Counted from the first letter of the stretch, positions 1-12,311 are shown. The stretch is DNA of 64,000 nucleotides from Eutreptiella sp. 'Long Island Sound 2002' (GCA_964036045.1 OZ038400.1:9572513-9636512), one strand, 5' to 3'. Made by a program: numbers and translations. The notes: a model not told the origin generated them from the sequence alone.

Positions 1-1595
1 ACACTGCACCGGTTGGGGCGCGGGGCCGAATCCGAGGGGCATGGCCGGACAGGGTTGGGGTGCGGCCCGGAAGGCTCCCCCCCCCAGGAGTCCATTGCCG
101 ACCCTGTCCATCCCCCCCCACCCGCCCCGGGGGCCTCAACATGGTCGGGTTGCAGTGTCCGCATTAGGCTCTGACCGCGCCTGCCCCATGGCCATCATCG
201 CCTTCTGTCCATCATGCCAATGTTCGGCGCCTCCACAGTGCGACAGTTGAGCATACGTTCATCCCTCCACCCTGCTTCTGCTGGTTATACTAGCGGTCCG
301 GGCTCTACCGGATTCGGAGTGCATCCGGGTCAGGGGTCAATCCCTCCCCTCCATGTGGTGCTATTGTAGCTGGCCTCCATTCGGCCACCCCTGGCTGGGC
401 ATTGACGGGGCCGTAGTTTTCCCTAGCCTGCCGTCCGTCTGCTCTGTCCGATTGACTGCCCCTAGCCATGTTCCCTGACAGAGACACAACTGCAAAATTC
501 AATCCACACATGGTTTCAGATACCCGAGGCAGCAATCAGAAATGCAATACAGAATTCATCAAATTGTAGGGAACAAAGCAGCATGTCTGTTCTGTTGGGA
601 CCCCCCCCCCTGCCTGCTGAGGGAAAACTAAAGTTTCTTGCGAAACTTGAGGTTGAATACCCCAGTGGGTACAGGTTTGGTTAAAGTTAGAGACATGGGG
701 GCGGGGGGGGGGCGGGGGGGGGGGGGGGGCAACCGTCGCCCACAAAATCCCGAGAAAAAAAATGCATCGGCGTCCTATTGCACGGGACCGCACCTGTGAG
801 ACCTCGTCGTCATGGGTTAAGTGCGCTTCCTTTGTTCTGACCCATTGCACTCCTCAGACCTCTGAACATGTTCCCTCAAAACACGTTTATGCGCTGTGGA
901 CGTTCCACGAAGGAGCCTGTGCTGGCTGTTGATCAAGGCCCATCTCCCCATGGCACACCAGGATTTTGTCGCTGATGGGCGGCATGTGCACCAGTTCCAC
1001 AGGGTACAACAAGGAACACATGCACCAAAAAGCTGTGCAAGCCTCACCCGCACCAACGCCCTCGCAACAGGGCACCGCAAAACTATGTGCTCATCCCCCT
1101 CCCGCGACAACAATCATCAAAACACTGAATTGGAGGGGGATAATCCCTACGGCTACTGTGACAAGAGCGCTGTTTTTTTTTTGTTCAGACCTTGGCAGGC
1201 TGGCAGAGCCCTCTCACCAGACGGTACTCAAGAGAGTTCTCGGAATCAGGAATCAGAGCAGTCCAGTGCTATGATGGTCCCACAGCTCCGTGGGCAGGCG
1301 AGCTAAACCTGAAACCAGCAGATGCATCGGGAACCCCCTGGCATCCCAAGGCGCTGCTGGCGCACACAGAAGACTGAAGGCTCAGAGAATCAGCGGGTTG
1401 CATTGCACACAACAAGCACGTGAGAGAGGGACAGGGAGATGACATGCAGGCAGAGCTGGTCGCTATTCCCTATGGCCAAGATCTCGCACTGCGTGCGCAC
1501 TGCGTGTGCATTGCGTGCGCACTACGTGCATATTGCGCACGCAGAGGCTAGGATACTCACCCAAGAATACCTGTCACCTGTTTACTAGGGGGAAG
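1..1595. other. Gene-free repeat-rich stretch
   Basis: I see no supportable gene. It holds a G-run at about 700-730, a purine/pyrimidine-alternating stretch rich in GTGCGCACTGCGTG near 1480-1545, and one copy of dispersed family E (about 1222-1345). Short open frames here are not conserved-looking and overlap low-complexity sequence. Confidence 0.5.
1222..1345 (+). repeat. Dispersed repeat family E, copy 1
   Basis: Begins with a motif like GAGAGAGTTCTCGGAATCAG, continues through a TCCCAC segment and ends near GAAACCAGCAGATGCA. Diverged copies occur at about 6064-6200, 24112-24245 and 24548-24675, all in the same orientation. Function unknown; the copies do not share an open frame. Confidence 0.7.
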
Positions 1596-1599
1596 ACTG

Positions 1600-1985
1600 A
1601 AAGGTGTCAATACCATCGGGTTGGCCAAGTGTCCATCGATACTTCTGGTTGTAGTTATAACCAACAGCATCGTCGAAGAAGAACTGTCCAGTCCTGGTGT
1701 CGACTCGCCACCATCGAGTATCGGCGATCGAGAGCCTTCAAGCGACGATGACCACGTTGACCTCTTTGCAGTTGTGGACGTGGCCATACCGATCGATGAT
1801 CTTGAGCATCTCGGTTCGAGAATCACCTTGAAGTCGACCAAGGTTTTGGTGCACGTACTATCTGTCGGGAAGAGTACTCTGCAGGGCGAATCGAACCGCC
1901 TCTACGGATACAAGGCTCGCTGCAGTGTCGACAATGACGACGTCGAGATCCGGGTCGTGTCGACTGTGTACACTTTGTCGATGGG
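1600..1985 (-). pseudogene. Broken coding relic, family unknown
   Basis: One minus-strand frame reads like protein for about 120 codons but is cut by two stops. Segments include MLKIIDRYGHVHNCKEVNV, then a TGA, then TGQFFFDDAVGYNYNQKY; upstream lies DPDLDVVIVDTAASL, then a TAG. The aromatic/acidic composition is unlike the surrounding repeats, so I read it as a decayed gene or mobile-element fragment. The opposite strand has a stop-free 124-codon frame over the same bases, so orientation is not certain. I do not recognise the family. Confidence 0.3.
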
Positions 1986-2329
1986 CCTCTTCTAGGGGGA
2001 AATGGTTGACAATTCAAATATGCCACATCCTAAATGCTTGGGAAGCCAAAAAAACCCTGGTACAGAACCAAAAACTTGTGAAAAGGGGCCAAAACTAGGG
2101 TTCGAGTATTTACCGACATCCAAAACTTCGCACTCCGTGCGCACTGCGTGCATGCCATTCCCTATGGGGCTGAGAACACTGAGCACAAAGGGATTTGATG
2201 GCAGGGGCCTGGGAGTCACACTGCTACTCTGACAAGGGCATTGTTCTCGCGCACGCAGCAAGAGGACACATGCATTCACGCATGAATGCGCCGCGAATGT
2301 ACTAGTCGCCAGGGTATTCCCTTATCTCC

Positions 2330-2490
2330 ACGGGTATTTGGTAAAGCTTAGTACCACACGGGGCAAAACTTAGTAAATTTTGGTAAAACTTAGTGGAAAC
2401 GAGGTAAAACTTAGTGAACAGAATTTTTTCGTTTAAAAAATTTTTTGTTTACTAAGTTTTCCCTTGTTTCTACTAAGTTTTACCATATCC
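2330..2490. repeat. Inverted array of a GTAAAACTTAGT motif
   Basis: Four diverged direct copies of GGTAAAACTTAGT lie between about 2340 and 2415, followed by two inverted copies (ACTAAGTTTT[A/C]CC) between 2450 and 2487. Further inverted copies occur near 2906 and 2972. The block could fold back on itself. Confidence 0.65.
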
Positions 2491-2611
2491 CCCCCTCCAT
2501 TGTTACTAGGGAACTGGACACTTCGATGGTAGGTGGCACAAAGCACCGAGGTCAATACCATTTGCGACGGATGCACACACTGGGACGGGTGTTAACATCA
2601 GCAGCAGAATT

Positions 2612-2785
2612 GGCCCACATGTGGGCAGATTGGCTACATAAACCCTGCCGTGTGGGGGGTCCCCAATGCTTCACCGTGGGGGACACAGTCAGAAGTGGCC
2701 CACAAATGGGCGGATTGGCTATAAACCCCTGCCGTTTGGGGGCCCCAATGCTTCACAGCGGGGGACAAAGTCAGAAGTGTCCAGC
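2612..2785. repeat. Tandem duplication, about 85-bp unit
   Basis: Two adjacent diverged units, each running from CCCACA(T/A) through GGGC(A/G)GATTGGCTA and CCCCAATGCTTCAC to GTCAGAAGTG. No gene recognised across it. Confidence 0.7.
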
Positions 2786-3172
2786 AATTGGGCGCTTTTT
2801 TTACTATGTTTTTACTTAATGAAAAAAAATATTTTCTCAGTAAGTTTCTTACGTAGTAGGGAAAAAATATTTATTGTTTCACTCAGCAAGTAAGTAAAAC
2901 TTTCAGTTACTAAGATTTTCCTCTGCGGGTGGGTATTTTAAAAAGATAAATTTTTGAAAATAAAAATTTGTTTACTAAGTTTCACCACGGACCCTATCTC
3001 CACCTCCAACACAAGAATGGGTCAAAATGGGTAGCAGGACAGCAATAGCTCCGAATCACAAAGAGGGACCATGGCCAAGTTGCGGAAACCAAGTTGCAGA
3101 CATCTAATTTTGTTCTGGCAACGGGCGGGGAGGCAAAGTCCAGCATGCCCTCATTGGCCATCGGGGGCAACT

Positions 3173-3567
3173 GGGCTTTCAAGTGAAGGGGGGGGGGGGG
3201 TTCGATAGAGCCCCCTGGCTAGACCCTACCCCAAAAGGGCTCCATTGACGGGATCCCCAAAATCCTAACGAGACTGACCGCCGGGCCTCGGAGGTGACCC
3301 AGACCCAAAAACCGGCAAAAAATGAAAATGGGATTTTTGGAATCAGCGCGTCGAGGGGGTTCAGAAAAGTCATCATCTGCCATGTATTTGGTGAAAAAAA
3401 TTTTGAACATTTTTAATGCTCAAAAAAAAATTTCCGCGCCTTTGGCACCAGTGTTCATGATAACTGATTTATGGTGTCTGTCAATTGAGCCCTTTTCCCA
3501 CGCCCCCCCCCCCCCCCAGATTTGGGGGGCTCTATTGACCCCCCCCCCCTCACTCCTGGTATGCCCA
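3173..3567 (+). mobile_element. Family B inverted-repeat element, copy 1
   Basis: The left end reads GGGCTTTCAAGTGAAGG, a G-run, then CGATAGAGCCCCC. The right end carries the complement: GGGGGCTCTATTGA, a C-run, then CTCACT. The interior is closely similar to 25755-26096, including a motif around AAATGGGATTTTTGGAATCA. It is short and non-coding, so it is probably non-autonomous. The right tip is more diverged than in copy 2. Confidence 0.65.
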
Positions 3568-6500
3568 GGTGCATCACAACGGAGGAATGGAAGCCCTTCC
3601 GAACCCTGTACCTCATCCAACACAACAGCAGAGGGCCGCCTCTTAGGGCTGGCTTTGCATTTTGTAGGATGGGTCTGAGCTTCTGATTCTTTGGCACAAA
3701 AGCATCACCAGCTATTCGCAAAAGAAAGCTTGCCCTCAGATGCCATGGGCAGCTTGGCCCATACAATCTGCACTTCACCGTCCTCCCCAGGATAGCAAAC
3801 ATCACATCACAACAACATAAAATCCACTCATCATGCTGGCTCAAAGGCCTGGAAGAGGTCTCTTCATGTTGCGTATGTCCCTCCGCAAACAGGATTACAT
3901 GAACGCCCTGGGGCCAGAGATCACAAAGGGCCTGTCCATAGTCGAGGAGTGGTGATGCATAATCAGATGCGCATGTGGCTAATGAGACCACACACATGCA
4001 TTATGAGTGTCTGAGACATCTGACTCCCCCGTAACCGCTTACTGTGAGCAGGGAGGCCCTCGGTCACCCCTCTTCTTTGCTTACACCCAAGAACTGCGAT
4101 GCTTCTGCTATGCTTCTGGTTGGACTGCAAAGATACTGCTACAAGTGGAAAATGCCCAATGCTGTGGAGCACTGGCGCGTGTGAGTTTGCCCTGGATGTG
4201 TCATATGACAGCCACACCCGAATCCGTTTGTTCATCATTTGTGTTCATCAACACCAACCGGACACGTTTTTGTGGACCGCCAAAGTTGCGTGAGGCAGTG
4301 CAACTGTGCTGAAAACCCGATGCATGTGTGCTGTTGTGACAGAAGCAAGGTGTGGCGTGGGACGCAGATTGATGGAAACTCGACGCCGAAATGGTCAAAA
4401 ATTTCCCTGTTCAGAGACAGATTTCAACAACGGGAGGACCTTATTCTCTGCAAGAAAACTGTTTTGATCCCCCCCCCCAAAAAAAAGCACAAGGGAACAT
4501 GTTTGTAATAAGCAAGCGGACACCAGTGACGTGCAACAGGCCTTGCTACTTAATTTCAGTTGGTTGCAATCAAAAATGGGCCAAAAAATGGAGCATTTCA
4601 GTAGTCCAGCCCGTTTGACGACACATTTGGGCACAAAACCCGATTAAAACTCATCAATGGGAGTCACATGGCGATTCAAAACATCTCCTTGTTTTTCAAA
4701 TGTGGTGTTGTACAATGAAAAGGTGTGTTTGTACAAAAGGCCGACTTCTGTGTGGGGTGGTACCCCCCATATGAATGGCCCGGGCCACGTTCCTTGTTTG
4801 GAAACGGGGGATCCATTGACACTCGCACGGGGGGTCCATTGACTCGAATTCTTGTCGAAAGCCTCGAACAATGCTTTGTGTAAGTATTTTCTAACCTATG
4901 CCATCACTTCAAACGTGGTTTGGACATATGCTTTGTACCTCCTGCATCTTTGTGATGGCTGCAGAGCTCAGGTTTGTTTGGCACTTTTTTGAACTTTTGT
5001 CGTCTTGCATATGTGTGGTTTAGTGGTTGCATATAGGTGCTGGTCACTGTAACCCCAGACAAACACAACATTCTTGACAGCTGCAACTGGACAAGAATTA
5101 CTTCGGGACACCTCTAGACCTCAACCCATACCTCATAATGAACACAAAACTGTTGTGTGCCAATCACATGCCACTGCAGAACCAAGAAACCCGGCAAAAA
5201 AAACAACTTTTGTGTTATTTGGTGAAAAATTCGGGGGGGGGTGCATGATTCTTCTTTCGAAGGGGGGGGTCCATTGATTGGGGGGGGGGCATGTTTCTAC
5301 TCTCAAAGAGGGGGGGGGGGGGTTAATTGGCATGGGGGGGGGTCCATCGACATGCAGAGGGGGTGGTATAAAAGCTGATCTCTGATTAGAAACTGGTGCT
5401 ATCACCCCAGCCTCTCGAAAAATCTGCAGCGACTGCACAATGGTGGATGGAGCTAACGTTGACGCTTCTGAATGGGATGACATGGTGGTTCGATGTGTAA
5501 GTTGAGTAAGTTGAGTGAAAAAAGGGTGTCTTGCGCATCCTTACACGCGTCCTTTGTGGTTCCCCTAATTCTCGTGGCGGCGCTGAAGAGCGCCTAGTGC
5601 CTGCACGCGTGTGGCACCAACGGCAAACACTCACGCACCATGACAACTCTGGAACAACACCTTCTACAATGAGCAAGCACAAAATCAGACATGGTGGTAC
5701 ACTGCCACAGCCCTGCACTTGGAGGGTGACAGTGGACAGCACGTGCATGGGTGGCACTCAGGGCTCTTGCCATGAGGAATCAAAACAGGGCTATGTACAC
5801 GAAACAATGTGGGCGAGCAGTCTGTCACCGCAGCAGACCGTCACTTACCCAATTACACGACTGAGATGAGCAGTCTATCACTGTAGTAGACTGGCAGTGT
5901 GGCAAAAAAGCGAGCAGTCTGTCAATGCAGCACACTGCTGCTGAGCTTGGCGGGGACGGAACCAACCAAATTCTGAGAATCCAAGCGAATGCCACAGAAT
6001 CGGCCGGCACATCAAGCTCCTGCTCTCTGTTTCCTTTTGTGGTTAAGACCTTGGCAAGCGTATCAGATGGTACTCGAGAGAGTTCTCGGAATCAGGAATC
6101 AGAGCAGTGCAGGGCTACAATTGTCCCACTGCTCACTGCAGTAGCGGACATGACACGGGGGTAGGGCGCGCTAAATCTGAAACCAGAAGATGCAGCGGGA
6201 GCTCAAGCTCCTACTCTCTGGTGAGCTTCCTCAGGGCGCAATGCGCAAGAGGAACAAAGCTGTGCACGCCTGCAGACTAAAACAGCAGCTTGCCGCATCG
6301 ATTCCGTATTTTTTTTTTGCTGTCAGAGAACATAAGCCGACAGCTGCGAAGGTGAGTGCTCAGGGGGGGTATGTTACATTTTGGTGCGAGGCCAGAGCCA
6401 TGTGGTATCTTTAAGACAGGCCTACCCCTCACAAAGAGAGGGGACACTGTCTTCTCCTTCCGCTAACACAGAGTCAGCTGCCCGGCATCAGCCACGCCTT

Positions 6501-7263
6501 CAATGTGAAGGCAAAAACCAGGGAGAAACACAACTATTGAAGCAGTCCAGAGAGACGACCACCAAGCCTCAGCAACCGAAAACTGTGCTCCTATAACTGC
6601 AACCAGCTCGCCGCATGGATTCTGTTCTGACGCATGTGATGCTGCACAACTTTGCTGAACTTGATGACCCTTTTGGGAGGCATATGTGCACTGCGCACTG
6701 CACTGGGGTGAATCGCCCAAAAGCTCCAGCCCTCAGCCTGCAAACGAGAGCTTGCAGCTGCAAACAGTCGGATCACGGGGCTGCTCTATGGCCCACATGC
6801 AGAGATATCTGCTTTGGAGGTCAAGGGTGTGGAGTTCTGTATCAGCCTCTCAGTGGAACGCGCAGTGGGTGTGCAGTGTGGACGCAGCATAGCTTTGTGC
6901 AACCCCCAAAACAAGTGGAACATTGAGTTCAGTGCCGGAGAAGGGGGGCATTGGATTCGGCATTAGGGACATAGTTCACACTGCATCAACGCGCACCGCG
7001 CAATCTCTGATGTGATTCCCACCTAACACCGCTCTGAGGTAGTGTCCTTGAAGCGAAGATGAGGGGAAATCCTCTGAGGTATTCCTCTTGCACTTTGGCT
7101 CGACATACATTTGCTTTTGAAAACATGACCATTTTTTTGAGCATCGACCGCCGTCGGTTGACAATCAACGCCCTTTTGTTGGGCGCAGGCCGCCGTCGAT
7201 TGCCGCTTGACGGCCCAAATGCAGAGAGAGACCCTGCATGTGCGTGCGTTCATGCCGAGCAGG
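3568..7263. other. No confident gene; scattered repeat fragments
   Basis: Holds G-runs followed by TCCATTGA-type motifs (about 4805-5350), which resemble the tips of family B. It also holds family E copy 2 (6064-6200) and, at 7148-7200, a segment CCGCCGTCGGTTGACAATCA that recurs at about 15441-15495. No open frame here shows protein-like character I would defend. Confidence 0.45.
6064..6200 (+). repeat. Dispersed repeat family E, copy 2
   Basis: Shares GAGAGAGTTCTCGGAATCAG and GAAACCAGAAGATGCA with copy 1. The spacer between the two conserved blocks is longer, with an added segment around GTAGCGGACATGACACG that is also present in copies 3 and 4. Confidence 0.7.
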
Positions 7264-7463
7264 NNNNNNNNNNNNNNNNNNNNNNNNNNNNNNNNNNNNN
7301 NNNNNNNNNNNNNNNNNNNNNNNNNNNNNNNNNNNNNNNNNNNNNNNNNNNNNNNNNNNNNNNNNNNNNNNNNNNNNNNNNNNNNNNNNNNNNNNNNNNN
7401 NNNNNNNNNNNNNNNNNNNNNNNNNNNNNNNNNNNNNNNNNNNNNNNNNNNNNNNNNNNNNNN
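7264..7463. other. Assembly gap (200 N)
   Basis: Exactly 200 undetermined bases, a conventional placeholder size, so the true gap length is unknown. Open frames crossing it are artefacts. Confidence 0.99.
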
Positions 7464-7464
7464 C

Positions 7465-8790
7465 CACCCCCCCCTAAAAAGTGGGTTTCAAGTAGGGGGG
7501 GTTTGGGGGGGTCCGGACCAAAAACTCATTGGGGGATGCGTTTATTGGACAAAATAATGATTTTACAAGGGGTTAAACTAACAATTCAACCCCTTGGGGT
7601 AGGGTACGCGAATAGGCCCAAATGGGGGGGTATGTGGCGTTTTCCCCATATATACGCCTGCCTGGCTTTGATCTAACAACCTCTGCGAGGTGATTCCATT
7701 TTTGAGCTGCCGAGGCCGGAAAAATGCATAAGCAGGTTGTGTGCCCTAGACCCCTTGGTACCCCCCCCCCCCCACACACACACCCAAATAGGGTGAAAAA
7801 CACATAAGGAGGGGGTAAAATATGCTTTACATGGGATATTTGATCATTTTGGATGGTCAAAATATCAAAAGGATGTGTTTCGGAAAATTCCATTTTTGAG
7901 CTGCCGAGGCCGGAAAAATGCATAAGCAGGTTGTGTGCACACACCAAAGGCCATTGAACCACCTACAAACGGCAATTTTGAAGCTTTTGGGGGGCCCATG
8001 ACTCGCGCTAAATGGGCCCAGTGGCCACTACATGAGTCCCCATGGGTGCTCAAGTACCCGTATTGTCAGCAAATGACCACCCAAACCCATCCTAGGGGCG
8101 GCTGAAGAGGTTCGGAAAGTGGCGAATTTCGGAAATCTTGCAGGTGTCACTAAACAGCCTACACAACGGCAAATTTTGAGGCTTTTGGGGGGGCCATGGC
8201 ACGAGCTACATGGGCTTGGCAACCACTACGTGGTTGCCCATGGGTGCTCAAGTACCTAATTGTCACTAGATCATCACCCAAACCCATCCTAGGAGCAACG
8301 GAAGGGTTTCATGAAACATCCAATTTCAAAAAACCTACTGCGTGCCACTAAACAGCCTATCCAGCGTGAAAACGGCTAAGTCCTCATTGGCGAGGGGCCA
8401 TATAGGAGGGGGGACTGGGGGTACCTGGAGTTGGGACCCGGGACCCCCGCCATGGGTTAGGGGGTCCATATACAAGAAAAAAGTTCTTCAAGACCCAGGT
8501 CCAAATACACACACAGCAGCCACAATACACAAAGAAGTTTTGACCCCCCCCCCCACCCCCCACCCCCCCCACCCCCCCCCAAAAAAAAGGGTACCCCGGT
8601 GCGGGGGGGTACGGGGGTCGAAATCCAAAAAATCATTGGGGGATCATTTTTGTTCCTAAAATGATGATTTTACAAGGGGTTAGACGTTAGAAACCATACA
8701 TCGGGGTATGCTACGCGAACAACCCCAAAAAAGGGGGGTATACGACGCTCGCGCCTGCGCTTGATCTAACAACCTCTCTTCGAGGTGATT
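7465..8790. repeat. Composite: flanking direct repeats around a tandem array
   Basis: The blocks at about 7465-7700 and 8565-8790 are diverged direct copies, sharing TTTACAAGGGGTTA and TGATCTAACAACCTCT. Between them is a tandem array with a period near 195 bp: about 7957-8150, 8153-8347 and a partial third to about 8405, with shared GGGTGCTCAAGTACC and CACCCAAACCCATCCTAG. A separate segment TTTTTGAGCTGCCGAGGCCG is duplicated near 7690-7735 and 7892-7945. The arrangement resembles a small, non-coding, direct-repeat-bounded element, but no tRNA primer site or protein domain is visible. Confidence 0.55.
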
Positions 8791-11027
8791 TTCGCATTGG
8801 GTGCTTTGAATTTCACTTACGCAAAATTTTTGCGACAGAGCAATAATAATATTAATAATATTGTAATTTGCAGTTTTGTGGAGCTTTTTTTTTGGCACAC
8901 TGAGTCAATTTTGTTGTTCATTTTTTGTTTTTTTTTGCGTTTGGCCTCCTGGACTTGGGGCACCTTGTACTCTGGGATTGCAGTCCTTTTTTTTTTTGCA
9001 GCAAAACAACACCTTGTGCCGGGAATCAATCCTGTTCGCAAAAAATCAATATTGGCACGGTACGCACAAATGTGGGCAGGAAACAGCTCCAATTGACGCC
9101 GCAGTCTTTGAGCAGCATCTGCAGCATCCATGATTGTCCTTGTATCAAGCCCTGAAGACCACTAGCACGGCTCTGAACGTGCCCCAGTTGCACCGCGCGC
9201 CCCACTGCACATGCTTCAGTGCACTACGACCTTTTTCATAGACAGGCAGGGCCCTTTATTGTTAGCATTGTTCGCCAGTCAGGCTTGAATCGCACCGCCG
9301 GCACCGCGTGCCCAGCACCCTCTGAGAGAGGACCCCCACGGGGCAGTCGCATGCAAGGCAAGGGCGGATATGCTTTAAGATGGTATGTGAATGCCTTGAA
9401 CATCCATACTGCAGCGCTGGGCCGGGATGTGCATGCACCATGGTGGATGATGCAAGGGGGGGAGCAGCAAGGAAATACAATGTGCAACCCAAAGTGGTGC
9501 TCACACCCACATTCAGGGTTTAGCTGGAGGCGCACTGCTGCAGTGACGTCTGGGGGGGGAAGGGCGGTGGAGCCGGAGGCTCAAATCGGTGTTTCAAAAA
9601 CGAAAATCAGTCCAAAGAGCATCCACATGACGTCTTTACACGGACGGCGCAAAACAAGTGAACGAGCCTTCCTCCCAAACTGTCGTCAAACTGTTCCCCC
9701 GTGAAATGGGCCCATGCCCATGTGGTTTGAGGTTGGGCTGGGGGGGTGGGGTCTGGAAGGCGTGGCAGAAGGCGGGGAGTCACTGCCTCACATTCTTTCT
9801 TTTTGCCGGACTCCACTTGTTCAAAGAAGAGGACTCGAGACATTCTGTGGGAAGTGGGCGTCGGACTCATGTGATACAACGGATCCTGTGGAAGCCAGGG
9901 CCCGGGGCAACAACCCATGGCGTTTACGTAAATCGGCAGCAGTTTCGAGAAATACTTCGATTCCAGGGTGCCATCATTTGGATACCCATTTCGTTGTCCG
10001 CCGACTGCCCGGTCTGACAGGCACATGGCCATGACTCCGCACACCCCACATACAAGCGCCGCAAACCACAGCATTGGCTGCTCTGCCACCTCCCTCAGCG
10101 CTGCGGTGGCCTCGGCCGTCGCATCCTCCGCTGTGGATTCGTCGTTGCTCACATGGTGCACATCATGATGCTCTCTATCGCAGTAGGCCACCACCCCACA
10201 CCCGAGGCGGCTGGTTCCAAAGGATTGATGCGGTGATGCATGGATGCGGTATTTCAGTTTTGATGGTGGCTGCCCGCCTCTCTTTGAACGGGCAAACGGC
10301 TGCCGGCAGAACCTCAACATCCTCATTTGGAGGCGATCCTAAGCTAACAAAACATCCGGAGAGGAATCCTGGTGACTGCAGGGCTAGCGCAGGTAGGCGA
10401 AGGGGAGAGCCTTCGCTTGGGATGGCATTCGCAGCGAGGTTCTTAGGAGCCATTCGCCGCTGTCCACCCCTGCCCTAGCGCGACCTTCCGTCCGCTTGCC
10501 GTGTGCGGTTTTGGAGAAACTTCACAGGCAGCAACGTCCCGCAACACCTGATAAATCCCCTAATAAAGCTTTCCAAGCACAGCAGGGGTGTGCGCCCACC
10601 AATGGCGACACTGCCAACCGCCGTCCGTGAACCAACAACGCTGTCGGTTGACCGCCAACCGCCATCGGGCATCCGTTGGCCTGCAATTGGCAAAGAGAAC
10701 GCTCTTCGCGCGGCGCGTCGCTTGGGAAACCTGCCCGACTGTGGAACGTGGCAGTTTGGGCATCGTTGACCTGTAGAACCTGAAGCCCAACGACTTGAGG
10801 CGGTTGTTGCTTGTTTTTTTTTGTTTTTCGCAAAGGTGTGCAAGGGGCGGCTCCTCATCGACGCCTGACGCACATCCGCGAATCAACAACCGCCGGCCGT
10901 CAACCGACAACCGCAGTGGGCCCTCAGGGCAGTCCCTAGCGAGAAAACAGATCAAAGGAAAGGCGGTGACGAGGGACCGCCGTTCCCCGCTGGGCCCGTC
11001 CGGGCCGGTCCGCCAGCAGCGCGACGC
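8791..11027. other. No confident gene between gap region and HPP gene
   Basis: Contains a segment ACAACACCTTGTG(C/T)CGGG near 9005 that recurs near 19100, an inverted partner of 16158-16222 at about 9287-9350, and GTTGACCGCCAACCGCC-type repeats at about 10600-10930. One possible minus-strand exon is listed separately. Confidence 0.4.
9950..10200 (-). CDS. Possible membrane-protein exon
   Basis: A minus-strand frame carries an acidic stretch (NDESTAEDATAEATAALREV), then one clear hydrophobic segment (MLWFAALVCGVCGVMAMCL), then a polar tail. That pattern fits a single membrane-spanning segment. The frame stays open into sequence that looks non-coding on both sides, and I cannot place splice sites with confidence. 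It lies downstream of the HPP gene on the same strand but beyond that gene's stop, so it would belong to another gene. Family unknown. Confidence 0.3.
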
Positions 11028-12311
11028 CTACCAGTACACGGGGTACTGCCGCTGGGGGCACAGATTGTTGAACAGAATGCCCAGGACCATCGTGTACAGG
11101 ATGGGGGCGAGCACCGGCAGCGCCAGGTAGAGCCACCCCAGATTCGTCACCGCCGGGGCCCCGGAGATGAAAATCAAACACGCCGCCCCGGCCGGCGGGT
11201 GGGTGATCCCCAGCCGCGCCATCCCCGCGATGGCCGTCGCGGGGGCGACCGCCGCCGCCAGCCACGGGGGCAGCCACGCGGCGTACGCGGGGCTGGCGAC
11301 GTAGTGGAACAGGATCCCGACGGCGACCGCCAGCACGTGCCCGCCCACGACGTTGCGGGGCTGCACCAGCGGCGCGTTGGGGGCGGCGAACATCAGCGTG
11401 CACAGCGCCCCCATCGACCCGAGCAGCAGGAAGTACGCGTCCCCCGTCGCCGCCCGCAGCGCCCGGTCCCCCAGCGCGACCGGCAGCAGCGCCAGGCACA
11501 CGCCCGCCCACGTCCACGCGAACTGCACCCAGTTCCCCCGCGGCGGCGCCGTCCCGCCGCCCCCGCGGCACTTCGCGGCGTACCGCCGCGCGCGCTCCGC
11601 CCACGCGGCGGTCCGCCGCGGGGGCCCGGCGTCGCCCGCCGCCGCCCCCGGGGGCTCCGCCGCGCCGCCCGCCGCGTCCGCCGCGTGCACGTCCGCGTCG
11701 GACGCCGTGCGGAGCACGTACGCCTCCGGGCCCCGCGCCTCCACCCGCGCCTCGGCCAGGGCCGCCAGGGCCTGGGCCGCGTAGCACGCGGCGTGCAGGA
11801 CCGCGCGGTGCGCCCCGGCCATGCACTCGGCGTCCGACGCCCGGCGGGCGGGGCCGGGGACGCAGCCGGGGGGCGGGGGGGGCGCGGCCGGGCGCCGGGT
11901 CAGCACCACCAGCGCCCCGGCGTGGCCGCTCAGGACGAAGGCCCCCGCGTGCGCGAACACGGCGGCGGCGTGCCGGGCCCGGGGGTCGGGGGGCAGGAGC
12001 GGGTCGCGGGCGGCGTCCGCCAGGTTGCGCCAGCACACCCCATGGGCCTCCCAGGCCTCGGTCGCCAGCACCCCGACGAGCCCGACGCCGGTCCTGGCGC
12101 GCGCGTGCGCCGGGTCGCGCAGGTACGCGAAGGCCGCCGCGGCCGCGGGGGCCGCGCGCGCCTGCTCGGCCTCGTAGGCGGCGTCGGACCAGGCGGAGTG
12201 GCGCCAGAACGTGCCGGCCCCCGCGCTCTTGAACCAGAGCTCCACGGCCCCGACGCCCGGCACGTCGCGGGCGACGCCCGCCAGGAGGCCCTGCACGGCC
12301 GCGTCGGAGGC
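11028..12311 (-). CDS. HPP-domain membrane protein, 3' exon
   Basis: Terminal exon of about 425 codons ending in TAG. The last ~150 residues are an HPP-family domain: several hydrophobic helices with GSMGALCTLMF, the family signature around GITHPPAGAACL, and a final helix before QYPVYW-stop. HPP proteins are integral membrane proteins; plant plastid members are linked to nitrite transport. The first ~150 residues (GVGAVELWFKSAGAGTFWRH through LSGHAGALVVL) resemble a GAF-type sensor fold, and an Ala/Pro/Gly-rich linker joins the two parts. The exon starts after a CTGCAG acceptor whose pyrimidine tract includes the C-run opposite 12360-12376, so the protein starts further upstream. Codon use is extremely GC-rich compared with the other genes here. 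The GAF reading is inference. Confidence 0.75.
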   Translation of the reverse strand, partial: ASDAAVQGLLAGVARDVPGVGAVELWFKSAGAGTFWRHSAWSDAAYEAEQARAAPAAAAAFAYLRDPAHARARTGVGLVGVLATEAWEAHGVCWRNLADAARDPLLPPDPRARHAAAVFAHAGAFVLSGHAGALVVLTRRPAAPPPPPGCVPGPARRASDAECMAGAHRAVLHAACYAAQALAALAEARVEARGPEAYVLRTASDADVHAADAAGGAAEPPGAAAGDAGPPRRTAAWAERARRYAAKCRGGGGTAPPRGNWVQFAWTWAGVCLALLPVALGDRALRAATGDAYFLLLGSMGALCTLMFAAPNAPLVQPRNVVGGHVLAVAVGILFHYVASPAYAAWLPPWLAAAVAPATAIAGMARLGITHPPAGAACLIFISGAPAVTNLGWLYLALPVLAPILYTMVLGILFNNLCPQRQYPVYW

